A stretch of 60,000 nt of DNA from positions 4,589,501-4,649,500 of the forward strand of contig NC_064035.1 of the NCBI RefSeq assembly GCF_932526225.1. Reading direction: 5' to 3'. Below are positions 40,297 to 55,200 of the stretch, piece by piece (position 1 is the stretch's first letter; every line of letters starts with the position of its first letter). The position numbers were made by a program, and so were the translations under genes. This DNA comes from Nematostella vectensis (Eukaryota > Cnidaria > Anthozoa > Actiniaria > Edwardsiidae). The notes below the pieces were generated by a model. It had not been told where the DNA came from, made no database searches, and saw only the letters and a list, made by a program, of their open reading frames with translations.

Positions 40297-43200
40297 TACT
40301 CTCATGCCATTCCTATTCTTATCTTCTCAGGACAGCAACATTTTCTGTACATTTTCTATCGCACCGCCTATTCACTAAGGACTAACTATTTGTTATTGTT
40401 CACCCAGGACGGTAATACCTTCTGTACTACTCTCACTCCCCGCCTGTTTACTAAGGACTAACTATTTGTTATTGTTCACCCAGGACGGTAATACCTTCTG
40501 TACTACTCTCACGCCCCGCCTGTTCACCATGGATGTTACCATTGTAGAGCACAAGGTGTTCTTCACTGAAGTAAGTGTTTCAGACCAGAATAGAAATAAT
40601 ACTGGAGCCAACTGCAAAAAGCTTCGCCTAGCATTGCTCAAAAACGACAAACAAAGCCCAAATCTACTGCGCAGCATTTGACTTGCTGTAATGCTGTTTG
40701 CATTCTTGAGGAACTTGCCAATATAAACACACGTGTCATTGTTGTCAGATTCCTGGGATTAAAATAGTTATTTTGCTATTATACTAACGCTTCTGTTTTT
40801 AGCTACTTTCTCTCTGTGAAGCTGATGACGCTCAACTGCTCAAGTTGCCTTGTTATAAGGCTGTCCAGTCCCTCACTCCGCTCAGGAAGAGTGCGCTAAG
40901 TAAGTTATATTTCCACATTAGGACAGTGCTATACATACCAAACCTTGACTTAGGCTTTTACACATTACCTTATAATCATTATCTATGGTAACATGTTTGA
41001 TGTTATCTATTTCAGATGCCCTCTCAGTTTGTCACTACATTGTTCAAGCTCGAGAGAAGATCTTCAGTGTCCTGTACAAGGTACGCTTTAGTGCACTGCA
41101 GCCTGTATCTGTACCACAGTCACTACTCTGTATCTTGTATGATTGTTCCTTTTCCCTTCTGTGGCTCATAAAAGTTTTTAAAACCAACTGCAGGGCTGTA
41201 GCAGGGGGTGGGGCACTGGGGGCACGTGCCCCCCAATATTTGCAAAAATTATAAGGAAATGACCAGTAGGGACGTGGCTGTGCCCCCATTGTTTTCTTAG
41301 TGTCTCTGTATCGTGCCCCTCCAATAATTTGAGGCCTGCTACAGCTATGAACTGGGATAAGTAATGTCTGGTTGGCACAAACGTCAATAGCCAACCAGCG
41401 AGAAGTGATGCAATGTACTTAGTACAATGGAATCCTCCCAGTTTTAAAGTTAGTGCCAATCATAACAGTTCACACATGCTTATTTGCTAGCTGACCGATG
41501 CTGATGACTTGTGCTGTTTCACTAGGCACTTAACTCTTCTGTCCAAGAAATCCAAGAGACTGCAAAAGATTGCTTGAAAAAGGTGAGTCGCCTTTAAGGC
41601 GTGTTGTGTTGTGACCTACCTATTTGATGACCTACTACAGTTCAAGTTCTTACAGTTATATACTGTCGGTGCAGTTCACTTAATATGAACCCTTACTCAA
41701 AGTTTTTTTGCTGCATGTGCAGTTTATGACGGGGCCACAGCTCGACATGGAACACGTGCACATGAGTATTCGCCCACTGCTTCTGATGCTTGGGGACTAT
41801 CGCAGTCTCAACTTACCGCTCATACAGGTAAATAATGACAAAAGGAACAATATAAAAGGAGCAGTTTCATGTTGAGAATGTAGTTTAACATTTAGATTTG
41901 GTACTTTATTATGTCTTGTAACCAAGCAGTGTTTTGAAATATTCTTTTTGTTTTCGTTTGTAGCGGTTATCGCACTTGATGGAATTGTTTCCAGGATCTT
42001 TCAATGAAAAGCTCTGTGAACAGCTGCTGGTATGTGCCGTGTTTTATGTATTTTTCAATTACAAATACAAACTATATTTTGACACCGTCAATATAGTCGA
42101 CTTTGTTATTCTGGTTTTACCTGTGATCTTCTCATTGTTGCTTTGTGTTATTCCTACATCTCGGTCTCACCATTTTTACATGCAGTCCATTATCTCCTGT
42201 TTCACAGGCGCATCTAAAGAAGTGGGTTGAAGTGATCATCGCAGCCACTACGCAGGCGCAGCAGACAGCAGGAGGAAAAATACCCAAACGGGTAGAGGAT
42301 GTAGGTTATCTGCTGTTTTTATTATCAATTCCGTTTTTGCAATAAGAAGAGCATAGTCTCTGAACAGGCATTCGTTTAGCTTTGCTCCACGCTTATCCTC
42401 TCTGGGACTCGCATTTTTATGTCTTAGCTGGTATCTTCTATTATTCATCTGACCGTAAAGGTATTTCTCTAGCTGTCATAATGTCTATTGTTCAAAGTAT
42501 CACCTTCTCCATCGCAGGACCTTGAGATCTGTACTTCAATAATCAACATGTTCCATCTCATCCCTGCCGCCTCCTCCAAGTTGATCGATCACCTCATTCA
42601 GCTGGTCCTCAAGCTAGAGAAAGTTCTCTTGATTGAGGTAAGCATTTGTAATAGCTCTTTACATTGTGAGAAATTGTGACAACTCAGCTTTACCATCATT
42701 TAACTATTTAGGTTGGCAGTCCAATGCGAGCACCTTTGCTGAAGTTCCTGACTAGGTATCCATCTCAAACTGTGGACTACTTTCTTCTTCACATAGCGGA
42801 ACCACAGATGAACAGACTGCTGATGGCAAGTTAACATATAACCCTCTGCTTAATTCATCACGCAATAGCTTTAGAAATGGCAAGTTGACTGGCTGTTGTG
42901 ATTTTTACTTCAGCATTATCTAAGTATGGAAGAGGATGCCAAGATTTTACGTCAGACGCTTGAGCAGAATTCCTTGAAGCTTGTCAACAGTACATTCACT
43001 GTTCAACAGGTCAGGCTACCCATTTTTTCCTGGTTATGTGTTTTGTACTTTTGATTGACATTGGAGGGTACATCATTAATCAGCAATGTTCTTCAATACG
43101 TTCGAATCCTCTTTGTGTGCAATCCCTAAAATTGCTGAGTTTATATGTTTCTCATTAGCCACCAGAGGAGCAAAGTGCAGCCCTCCAGAAGAAGATGGAG

Positions 43201-46200
43201 CTCCAGTACCAGGGTATACTGATCATCAGGTAACTCATATTTACTCATATTACTTGCCTTTCGGGAAGGCAACGATATTGGAATCACGGGTGGCCCAGTG
43301 TGTTAGCGCATTAGCGTATGGGGCTTCTTACCACAGGTGGCCCAGTGTGTTAGCGCATCAGTGTATGGGGCCTCTTACCACAGGTGGCCCAGTGTGTTAG
43401 CGCATCAGCGTATGGGGCCTCTTACCACAGGTGGCCCAGTGTGTTAGCGCATTAGCGTATTGGGCCTCTCACCACAGGTAACCCAGTGTGTTAGCGCATT
43501 TGATTGTGGGGCCTCTTACCACAGGTAACACAGTGTGTTAGCGCATGGGGCTGAAACAGACTCGATTAGTGGGAATATCTTTCTGTTTCTCCGTCATTTG
43601 TTAAATGTATTTGGGCTTACTGGAATCTTGTGTTCCTCAGTTCCAGCCCACTTATTATTAATGACTGGAATTTTTTTTTCAAGATTACTCGTCAAGTTTA
43701 ACGACAACTGGCTTCCCGAACACCCTGTTGTGGTACGTACGATAGTCTTGCGATATAGATAAACCACTTTTCCAGAGTTTATTTTTTTTCTGTGATGTTT
43801 TTATAGATTGGCCATTTGCGACGCATTTGGGCATCAAAGAGCTTCCAAGACCGGCTGAATAAGGTATTGGTGAAAAATATGACCTTGGAGTTGACAAAGC
43901 CTGATTTAGAACCAGACACTGCAGTGACATCGTTATAAATGAGCCTTAATCATAATCGTTGTCATAATCAATGTCTTTGTCCCAAGGATGGCATCCCAGT
44001 GCATCGATGGCGTGAGCCTAAACTCTTAGTCAAGTGCCTTCTCAACTACATCAAGTGAGTTGGTGGGCGTGGTAAATTCCCACACAGTAGCTCTAAGGCT
44101 AGACAAATCCTCTACTTGCCGAAAGTCTTGAAAAAGGATTGTAGTCAGGCATATCTATTGTTTTTTATAAAGAGTGTGAGCTTCAGCGGCATAATGGTTT
44201 TTACAACAGCCTGAAGGGGGTAGGATGATCCGCCTGCAGGAAAAAGGGCGGGGAGAAGCTAGGCTTCCTTTGTAATGACTGCCCATCACAGAATGTGGTA
44301 CGTAAGGTGTGAGATAACTCATGCATACCTCGTGTCATTCTAGGCACAGACCAGATGAAGTAGAGCCTCTGTTTCATCTTTTGCGAGTCTTCACTTTAAG
44401 ACATGTGCCAGATTTCCACTTTCTGCGAAAATTCTTGGATGAGACGGTTGCCAAGGTAATAAGATGTGGTAGTTCTTATTGATTCATAGTTTCCGTGATA
44501 TGTGGAAAGTCATTCTATGTGATACCCCAATTTACCTAAAGGTATCTTATTTATGGGGACTAGCTCACCCAACACTCAAGTGTGTCACTCTTGGAGTTTG
44601 GGGGTATTTTGTACATCAAATAATTGTGTATTTATTTTATGAAAGATATTTATTACATTTAATCTGTGAAAGAAATTGGATTTCCAGCCGTTTATTGTTT
44701 GGAACTTTATTCTACAGGGCTACACGGTCAAGCAAAAACGGCACGTCTTTTTCAGCTTCGTGGATCTGTTTGTCGAGCAAAGTTTTCCACAAGAATTGAA
44801 AGCGAAGGTAAATTAAGCTATAACACAACCACGCGTTAAGATATGTGTTCATTATTTTGCTCATTTGAATAACACATCGCTCTTTCGCCTCACAGGAATA
44901 CTTCTCTTCGTGTTTTTTCTCTGTTGTTCTCATTCTGTCCATGTGTTTCTTAACCTCCCACAGGCACTACAGTATGTCATAATCCCGATGTTCCAAGTGT
45001 CGTTTGACTTGGGAGAGGTGGACTTGTTGATCGGTGGCCCCCCGAACCCTGACCAGGACAGCAGCGAGAATGTCATCAGTGTTTTCGTGTCGAAAGTCAT
45101 TGACCCTGCCGATCCCTTTGGAACTTCGGTCAGTAAAATAGCAATATGAAAATATTATAAAACGTTCTAAGAAAGTTAGTAAATACGCATGCGAGATTCA
45201 CAGTCTTGATCGTGACAAACTTTATAATAACGAGGGCTCCGTCGTGTCCTCATGTTCACTCATAAAGCTCTTCTTTGCCTTGGTTGGCTAGTTGGCTACT
45301 GCTTTTAATTGGTTTATTTCACAAAAATGTCGCGCCTGCTCCATCCAACTGTAATAGGCTAAACAAGTATTTAGGATTTTTGTTGTTGTTGTCATCGCTT
45401 CTGCTGCAGACCCCAGCCGTATGCTTCTGTCCTCGATATTTTTTTTTTTGGAGTAGTAGTAGTTGTTGCTGTCGGCAGGGCTTATTGTTGTTGTTATGTC
45501 GTTACTATTATTATTTTCGCTGGTTTCATTTATACAGTTGCATCATTGTGCTATTCCAGGATGCTGTGCGTATCTTGTTGCTTCAGTTTTCTGCCCTTTT
45601 GGTGGAACATGCCTCGCAACATATCCACGACGCTGCAAACAAGTATGTGCCTCTACTTCGTTATTCCAAAAATCCAACGTTCCTTTTTAAATGAAAACTA
45701 ATAAAAAAAGAACATTGGATGTGTGATACTTAGTTACTCGCTTGAATTAGCCGATGAAAGGGATTCTTTGTGCGACTCTTAGAGTTCAGTGTATAATAGC
45801 GGCGTGTTTAGCCCTCTTTTAATTAGACTTAAAAACATTACGTTATTTCAGCTTTGAGGTACAAGCATGGCACCTTCTAAATTCTTATGGGCTTTTAATG
45901 ACAGCCCTTTTCTGCTGCAGGAAACAGGGAACGAAGTTGCGGCGCTTGATGACATTTGCCTGGCCATGCCTGCTGCCTAAGCAGTGTGTGGTGAGTTTGT
46001 TTGAATGATCTATTACGGCATTCTGTGCATCAATTATTATACACATAACTGCTTTTAATATCTCTAGTCGCTTTGCCTTAAATCAATATTACAGAACAGG
46101 TTAAAGATCGACGCAGGGCCGTAGCAGGGGGTGGGGCAGGTGCTCCCCAATGGTTTTTTTTTTTAATGTTTTTGTGTCGTTCCCCTCCATATTTATTCGG

Positions 46201-49200
46201 GGCCTGCTACGGCTATGCGAAGTGCTTAAAAAGATTTATTTTTAAAAGATTTATTGGGTAATGATAACCTTTAAAAATATTTTTTTCTTAAGCTGGGTTT
46301 ATAAAGCTTGTTTGTATAGTAATACACTGTCCACGTTCCACCAATCATGATGATGCTGTGTTACAGTGCGATGTCAACTTGCGTTGCGACCTTGACAGCA
46401 TTGTTAAGCCAATAAGAATGCGAGAAACATGCTATCTGATTATACGAACTTCCTATCCAGTGAGGGAAAGAATGTTTCAGTGTACCTCATAGCACCTCGA
46501 ATCCTTCTAGTTGTGAATTTTTTTATCAACCAATACTCTGATTCTCGCACCCTAATTGGTCAACTATCTCAAAAACTTGTGTCCAGCTCGTTAACTATAA
46601 TAGGTTATTTAACAACACTGTGCCATACAAAGGTAGGTTATTAAACAACACTGTGCCATACAAAGGTAGGTTATTAAACAACACTGTGCCATACAAAGGT
46701 AGGTTATTAAACAACACTGTGCCATACAAATGTAGGTTATTAAACAACACTGTGCCATACAAAGGTAGGTTATTAAACAACACTGTGCCATACAAAGGTA
46801 GGTTATTAAACAACACTGTGCCATACCAAGGTAGGTTACTTAACAACACTGTGCCATACAAAGGTAGGTTATTGAACAACACTGTGCCATACAAAGGTAG
46901 GTTACTGAACAACACTGTGCCATACAAAGGTAGGTTAGAAAGCGGTATGTTAAACAGCTCATTATATATATCTTGATTTGAAATAGGATCCCTCCACCAA
47001 ATACCACGGTCATTTACTACTGGCGCACATCATCGCAAAGTTCGCCATCCACAAGAGAATTGTTCTACAGGTTAGTGATCATCTTTCTATTTACATGACA
47101 TGGTACATGTTTAGGCTGTCTTGTTCTATGCATTTCATATTATGACAAACGTACCAATGACCTACGGGGTGTTCTTGTCAAGATAACCAAATGTGTTTGT
47201 ACCTTGAGTTGTCCCATTGCATGACAAATGGCCTGTGAGGTGTAGTATGTACATGTGAAAGTGGAAAGTGTTCCGTCTGATTTGCCATCTAGTTTTTCCA
47301 TAGTATGGTAAAGGGCCTTTTAGGTTCGGTGTGTACATCTGAAGTGTACATGTGAAGTTAAAAAGGTGTTACTGCTGATGTACCATCTAGGTGTTCCATA
47401 GTATGACAATTGGCCTGTGAGGTGTAGTGTGTGCATATGAAGTTAAAAAGGTGTTCGTTTTGATGTGCCATCTAGGTGTTCCATAGTCTCCTGAAGGCTC
47501 ATGCAGTAGAAGCGCGTAGTGTGGTAAGGCAGGCGCTAGAGATACTCACCCCTGCCATGCCGGCACGAATGGAGGACGGCAACGTGAGTAAAGGATATAC
47601 CCCTTTCTTGTTTTTTTTTCACTTCCGTTTTTTGTAGCTTAAACAATTTAAAATGGAAGTTTGAGAATGAAGAAACGAAATCATATCAATTCAAAAGCTC
47701 TTTTCCTAAGAAATCCTCGACGATACTTTCTCATCGTTTAAGACCATTATCATGCACATACCAGCGAGGATCCTCGTGAGCTTAACAGATGACAATAAAA
47801 AACATAGAAAATACTTCCTGATCTTGCAGGTAGTTGCGAACGATTCGCCTGACACTGGGGCTTCCCTTGGATTTGTTCTTGTCTCGTGCCTCTACAGTGG
47901 GCACAGTCGAATACTTATCCATTTGTTGACTGATGCTTTCTTGTTTTTCCAGACCATGCTTACCCACTGGACCAAGAAGATTATCGTGGAAGAGGGACAC
48001 ACGGTGGCGCAGCTTGTACACATGCTGTAAGCTAATTCTATTTCTTTTCTCTTTTCTTATTTTCGCTTACTCTATGCATAAGGTATTTTTTTTTTGTTTG
48101 CTTATTTCTTGTTTCCGCTTATTTTATGCGTCAGACAACTGCTGGTTCGGCACTATCGGGTTTACTACCCAGTTCGTATTCACCTTATCCAGCACATGGT
48201 CAGTGCTATGCAAAGACTCGGCTTTACAGCGAGTGTAAGTATCTGATATTTTTTACCATATCTTGTATGTAGCGTGGTATCCTTGTGATTCAGGGAGTAT
48301 GGAGAGAGTATTGAGTTCGATCAAAAATGCCCAACTCTATCAGGTTTCCCAATCCACATAGAATGGGACCCAAGCCCAGGGTGCCCTGCCTTTATGAAAT
48401 ATAAGGTAGCACTTTTCCAAGGGTACACGCGATCCTTGCTTATTGCACTCTAATTGCATTCTTCTTCTCTTGTGTTTTCCTGACTATTACACTTTATTTG
48501 ACGGGTTAATGAAAAACACTCTATAAAGGCATTTACGATCAGTTAAGGAATATGAATTGTGTGTGTATTAAAGGCCACTATCGACCACCGAAAGCTAGCT
48601 GTAGACTTAGCGGAAGTGATAATCAAATGGGAGCTTCAGCGGATCAAAAGCGAGCAGGAGAAACAGCAGCAGCAACAGAAAGACGCTCAACCAGAGGTAC
48701 TTTTATGACCGTTACACAGTGACGGGAATTATTTTCTTGTAACTTAACAAACTGTATTTGTTTCTTGCAGGCAGACAACAAAGCAGCTCCGGTAAGTACC
48801 ACGTAGGGTGACCTTTGACTGGTATTACATTGAATGTTAGAACTAGAAGACAATGACTGATCCTATTCCTGTTCAAATCAACTTAGTTTGTGGTTCCCCT
48901 CTCCCCTCTATACTTATTATGAGCCAAGACAAAAAGCTGATGCCATTGCTGACCCTTATTAGGCTATGCGAGCTCAATTACTTCACCTAATCCAGTGATC
49001 CACGATTGTCTATTCCAGGGCTCATTAAAACGTCCAGCTGAAGACCAGTCGAATGCAGACTCCAAGAGGCCTCGATCAGTATCACAGGTTGGTGGCTATA
49101 TCACTTCCACTGTTATGATTTTGGAAAAGCAGTAACTGGAATTAAAGTAAAAAAATAAATAAAAATAATAAATAGTCTATTTAAGTAAGACGAGTAAGGT

Positions 49201-52200
49201 TCTCTATCGTTTAGTGCTACGTTGGGTAAAAAGTTGTTTTGGAGTATTTTTCAATAGTGGCAAAATGACCTCTTTGATTGTCATCTCCGTGTAATGTATG
49301 GGTATTTTTAACCTCCAGACTAGTGCTATTCGTGTAGCATCTGCTGTTCAAGAAAGCAAACTCAAGTCTCCGCTTGAAAAGCATCATTCGGATTCTCTTG
49401 TGAACTTCCTCCTTCGAATTGCATGTCAGGTAAAGCCGCAGAACTGGACTCAAACCTTGTGCAATCAGCGCAACATGTCATGTGAGTTCTGTGAAGTGGC
49501 TGACGTAAAGTAACTGTAAAAGCCCTAGTGCAATCAGCGCAACATTTTGGTATTGATATCTTATGTGGGCGGGGGGGGGGGGGGGGGGGTATTGATTCCT
49601 TGTGTTGGTGACCTGTATCTAGAACCAAACAGATGTTGATGAATCCTTGGGTTGTTGTCCTGTATCTATTAGATGTTGATGATTCCTTGTGATGATGCCG
49701 GTATCAATTATATGTTGTTAATTCCTTGTGTTGGTGCCCTATACCCATTAAATGATAATGATTTCTTGTATTGGTGCAGGTAAATGAGCCGTCCACCACT
49801 GTGGGTTCGCCTGGAGAGGCATTATCCCGCCGCTGTGTCCTCTTGCTAAAGACCACATTAAGACCAGACTTATGGCCAGGTCAGCTCATGCATTTATGTA
49901 TTTTAACCTCTCATTTAATTTTCCTCCACGCAACCCCTGTGTAAATTGTTATTAAGATAAATACCAACAAATATCTAGCAATTTTTATCAATGAATGCCA
50001 AACGTCTTGTTTATTTCTGCAGCAATCGCTTTGTCTTGAAAAACCTAAACACGTCAGTTTTTCCATCGATTATGGAAGCTGTTAAAGTTGATTTTTTTAC
50101 GGCGTTACAAACAGCATCGGTTACATTTAAACATATCCAAAGCTTTCCCCCAAACTATGTAAAATTATTGACATTATCTTGGTATCCAATTTTGGACCGT
50201 TGGCTGCTTCTAATAGATTCGCTCTTGAATATTCACTCATTTGTTTTTCTTGGCCGTGGCTCCTCTGCGACCCGAATCCCTTTTTGCATGTGATCCTTGT
50301 TTCCCTTATTGTCTCAGTCGCATGTTGCTGTCTGTTGATCTTTTGCATTGTTTTTCACAGGAGCGGATCTTCGCGTCCTGTGGATCGATAAGCTGCTTGT
50401 TACTGTGGTAAGCCCCTTCTTTATCAGCTGGGTTGTTTTTTTTTGTTTGGAATGGAGTAATAAGCAATTTGTGTTGGTTTTCAGGAGCAGACTCCCGCCG
50501 CCAATTACGCGAACGTGTGTACCGCCATCGAGATCCTCACCTACTTGCTCTCTGTGCTAGTAAGTCATACATTTTCTTGGAATTGAAAACTAATCTATAC
50601 AGTCTACACTCTTAAACATGAACAGTATGATTCAAAGGCTGCCAGCACTGTCTTTTGGGGTGACAGCTACAATCCCCACCAAAACTGTTGAAACATTTCG
50701 CAAAATAGATCCCCTCTTTTGCGTCTATGGGTGCATACCGGTTAACCTCTTGCCAGCCACGCCCCATTCCCCCTCCCCCTCGAACCAATGTTGTTCGCTT
50801 AGGCCTGGAACTCAGCTACCGCATACTAATGATGGACGCTCAACATTGGCAAGGGGGAGGAGGGGGAGCATTTATTTGAAGGTGTAGCGTAATCGGTGAA
50901 TGGGTAAATTAGTTTTGGCACGGATTGTAGCTAGATTGTAGCTAGTCGGCAGGCCTGTAGGCTGGTTTTGGGGTAGGGTTGGGGGCTGGGGGTGAAGTGA
51001 CTACGTGTTTAAAAGCTCCCCAGTGAAGTCCAGATGTATACCTTTTTCAATAACACCGGTTTCCACTTAGCCGCAAAGGATATTAAACAAGTGAATATGG
51101 AATTATTAGAATGATTGACTCGGTATACTGTCAGATGTGTTTTTCTGACCTGTACTTGCTTTGGTTCTCCAGCCACAGCAGACAATCCTGACATTGTTCA
51201 AGCCGTTGCAGCGAGGTATCGCCACTTGCATGACATGCCAGAACACCAAGGTACACTTAATGTAAAAGTACACGTATTACTACAGGTACTAGGATGTGCA
51301 ACTGCCTTTATCCCACACTATAATTCGTTGTATTTTAGGTGATCCGTGCGATCCACACTCTTCTTGGTCGACTTATGACGCTCTTCCCCCTGGATACAGG
51401 TATGTTCAACTTTCCACCGTTTTAATTCCGTGACCATCAAGGGAAAGCACATCTCTTACGATCACCCAGCTCATTTTAATTTGCAAGTGGTATCTTTGGT
51501 ACTTTGCTAGCTCAGCTCGTCCGATCTGTTCAACATCAGTGATGGTGCATCGATGTAGTCATTTGTCTCGATTGTTTTATACACGCAGCTGCTATCAAGC
51601 ATGAGGAACTAGAGATGCTGTACAACAGTATTGCCAAGGTTATCACTGACGGGCTTACCAACTACGAGAGGTCAGTTCCATCCCCTTACCAGCTTCTAAT
51701 TCTTGGGGGTGTTCACATTGTCATGGCGCTGAAGTAAAAGTCTCATTGATATAGAAACGCCTACGGTTTCGCCTTTTGCTTTATAGTCTTACAGTATTTA
51801 GCTGTATCTATATTTCCTACGCTAATTATCAATATTGATTACACCTTTTTTTGCATCTTGTAGGGTAACAAATGCAGCAACATCTATCCTGTACGGACCG
51901 CTGATGATGCTCAAGGCTGCCTGCATGCACAACCCATCTTATATTGACAGGTAAGGCACCCTTATCCATCCTACATTGACAGGTAAGACACCCTTATCCA
52001 TCCTACATCGACAGGTAAGGCACCCTTATCCATCCTACATCGACAGGTAAGGCACCCTTATCCATCTTACATTGACAGGTAAGGCACCCTTATCCATCCT
52101 ACATCGACAGGTAAGCCACCCTTATCCATCCTATATTGACAGGTAAGGCACCCTTATCGATCTTACATCGACAGGTAAGGCACCCTTATCCATCCTATAT

Positions 52201-55200
52201 TGACAGGTAAGGCACCCTTATCGATCTTACATCGACAGGTAAGGCACCCTTATCCATCCTATATTGATAAGTAAGGCACCCTTATCCATCCTATATTGAC
52301 AGGTAAGGCACCCTTATCGATCTTACATCGACAGGTAAGGCACCCTTATCCATCCTATATTGATAGGTAAGGCACCCTTATCCATCTTACATCGACAGGT
52401 AAGGCACCCTTATTCATCCTACATCGACAGGTAAGGCACCCTTATCCATCCTACATCGACAGGTTAGACACCCTTATCCATCCTACATCGACAGGTAAGG
52501 CACCCTTATCCATCCTACATCGACAGGTAAGGCACCCTTATCCATCCTACATCGACAGGTAAGGCACCCTTATCCATCCTACATTGACAGGTAAGTCATC
52601 CTTATCCATCCTACATCGACAGGTAAGGCACCCTTATCCATCTTACATCGACAGGTCAGGCACCCTTAACCATCTTACATTGACAGGTAAGGCACCCTTA
52701 TCCATCTTACATTGACAGGTAAGGCACCCTTATCCATCCTACATCGACAGGTAAGGCACCCTTATCCATCCTACATCGACAGGTAAGGCACCCTTATCCA
52801 TCCTACATCGACAGGTACGACACTTCCAAGTATGCTTGGATGGGATATCCATTCTACATCGACATTAAAGGCACCCCTTAGCCTGTTTGCACTGGCTGAT
52901 CACGTAATTTGGACCATTTTGATGAATCCGTTTATAAGGACGCGAAATGACCTGTTTCTCCATTTTTTAGTTTAATGAATCCGTTCATGAGGGCTCTCCA
53001 GCGGATGCACAAGGACCACATCAGCGCCGTTCTGGGAGAAAGCACCGGTAATGCTTTCCAACTGTAATGGATCAAATGAACCAGAGTATGGGGATGGGGT
53101 TAGGTGGGGTGGGTAGTTATGGGGTTTGGTAGAGGTGGGTGGTAATAGGGTTAAGTGGTGATGGGGTTAGGTGGGGGTGGGCTGGTGGGCATGGGTTTTG
53201 GTGTTAGTGGGTGGTTATGGGGTTAAGTGGGGTGGGTGGTGATGGGGTTAGGTGGGGGTGGGCTGGTGGGCATGGGTTTTGGTGTTAGTGGGTGGTGATG
53301 GGGTTAGGTGGGGGTAGGCTGGTGGGCATGGGTTTTGGTGTTAGTGGGTGGTGATGGGGTTAGGTGGGGGTGGGCTGGTGGGCATGGGTTTTGGTGTTAG
53401 TGGATGGTGATGGGGTTAGGTGGGGGTGGGCTGGTGGGCATGGGTTTTGGTGTTAGTGGGTGGTGATGGGGTTAGGTGGGTGTGGGCTGGTGGGCATGGA
53501 TTTTGGTGTTAGTGGGTGGTGATTGGGTTGGGTAGAGGTGGGTGGTAATAGGGTTAAGTGGTGATGGAGTTAGATAATGGAGGGGTTAGATTGGAGTGGG
53601 TGGTTATGGAGTTAGGTGGGTGTGGGCTGGTGGGCATGGGTTTTGGTGTTAGTGGGTGGTGATGGGGTTAGGTAGAGGTGGGTGGTAATAGGGTAAAGTG
53701 GTGATGGAGTTAGATGATGGAGGAGTTAGATTGGAGTGGGTGGGGATGAGGTTGGGTGGCAGGGGTATTTGTGAAGTGCGGTGTCCGCAGTGCAAGTCTA
53801 GTCTCAATGGTAGCAACTTCTTGTATTGTATAACATACATACAGCTCCTCCTCCCCTCACCCCATAAACAAAAATAAATAAAAATGATGTTTTGGGTGCA
53901 GAGGCGCCTGTGTGAATTATTGTGTTGAAACCTCTCTATATTTGTTTAGGTGCTAGCGAGATGTTAACGTTGTGTCTGGAGTTGATCAAAAACCGCCTTG
54001 GCATTATGTCCCCTGAGGTCCGAAAACTCTTCTTCTTCATCATCACCACGCTCATCGAGAAATCCCCGGTAACTAGCACTAATCTATTATCACGGAGGAG
54101 TGTTATGGCGTTCATTCTGTTATCAAAGAAGAGCTCTGAGACGTTTATTCTATTAGCTCATTCTACCCTGGATTAGTTTTGATAAACTGTCACGTTTCCG
54201 CTGACTGGCACTCCACTTCTAGGATTCGAAACTCTTGAGGGCCATCACAAAGATAGTAGAAGACTGGATCAAGACAAAAGTGGTAGGCATCTCCATGTTT
54301 CGGACATTTTGAAGAGTTTTAGATTGTAGATCATATCCTTTTTAAAGCGCTGTTTTATGATTAAGCATGCATAGGTTCACCTGTGGTTGTGTTTTTGCAC
54401 CAGACCCAGCTCACCATCCAACACTTGCCCTCCCTTCGCGAGAAGACGCTACTGCTAGTCCGCATGATGATCAACTACGAGAAACGGTTCCCTGAGGAGT
54501 TCGAGCTTCAGGCGCAGTTCCTCGAACTCGTAAACTACGTCTACAGGTTTGTTTTTATTCCTACCCCCTTCACAACACTCACATTTTCACACTCACGTGC
54601 ACTAACCGCCATGGCGGGTACAAATTGAATCTTTCAAATAAGGTAGACTCCCCTCTTGATCTGTCTCACAGGGACGAGGGACTAATGAACACCGAACTTG
54701 CGGCGAAATTGGAGCCCGCTTTCCTGTCTGGTTTGAGGTGCATACAGCCCCAGATCCGGTCTCGTTTCATGGAGGTAAGGAGGTACACTGTTATCTGTTT
54801 CTTGAAATAAAGTGTTTTAGACAAGAACTAACTCCCCACCAAATTTATTCAGGTGTTTGATAAAACTATGAAGAAGAAGCTTTACGACCGATTGGTTTAC
54901 ATCTTCTGCTCTCAGGTAATGTCTGCTTGGTCTCTATACTTGGCTGTTTTTGTCAACTTTTATTGTCGTTGATAAGTTATTATTTTTCTTAGAACTGGGA
55001 GGCAATGGGTGCGCATTTCTGGATCAAGCAGTGTATTGAGGTCAGTGGCGTTTGTTATCTGTTTGTACAGATCTTTCGGATCCGATCTTTCCCGCTTTTC
55101 GTGGCTATGGTACTTAAAGTAAATGTGTCAAGAGCGCATCCATATCTTGTTTCAAGCTTTTTTTTCATCTCATTTTATCTGCAGTTGCTGCTAGCTGTGT

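Noticed and set aside
43289-43545. 47-bp array as another junction-copying repeat
   Set aside because: Although units contain AG|GT, the array is separate from the exon 53 donor and shares no text with the exon end.
46595-46976. Repeat-encoded open frames on both strands ([22 protein letters not shown])
   Set aside because: By-product of the 33-bp intronic array; no start context, homology or splice support.
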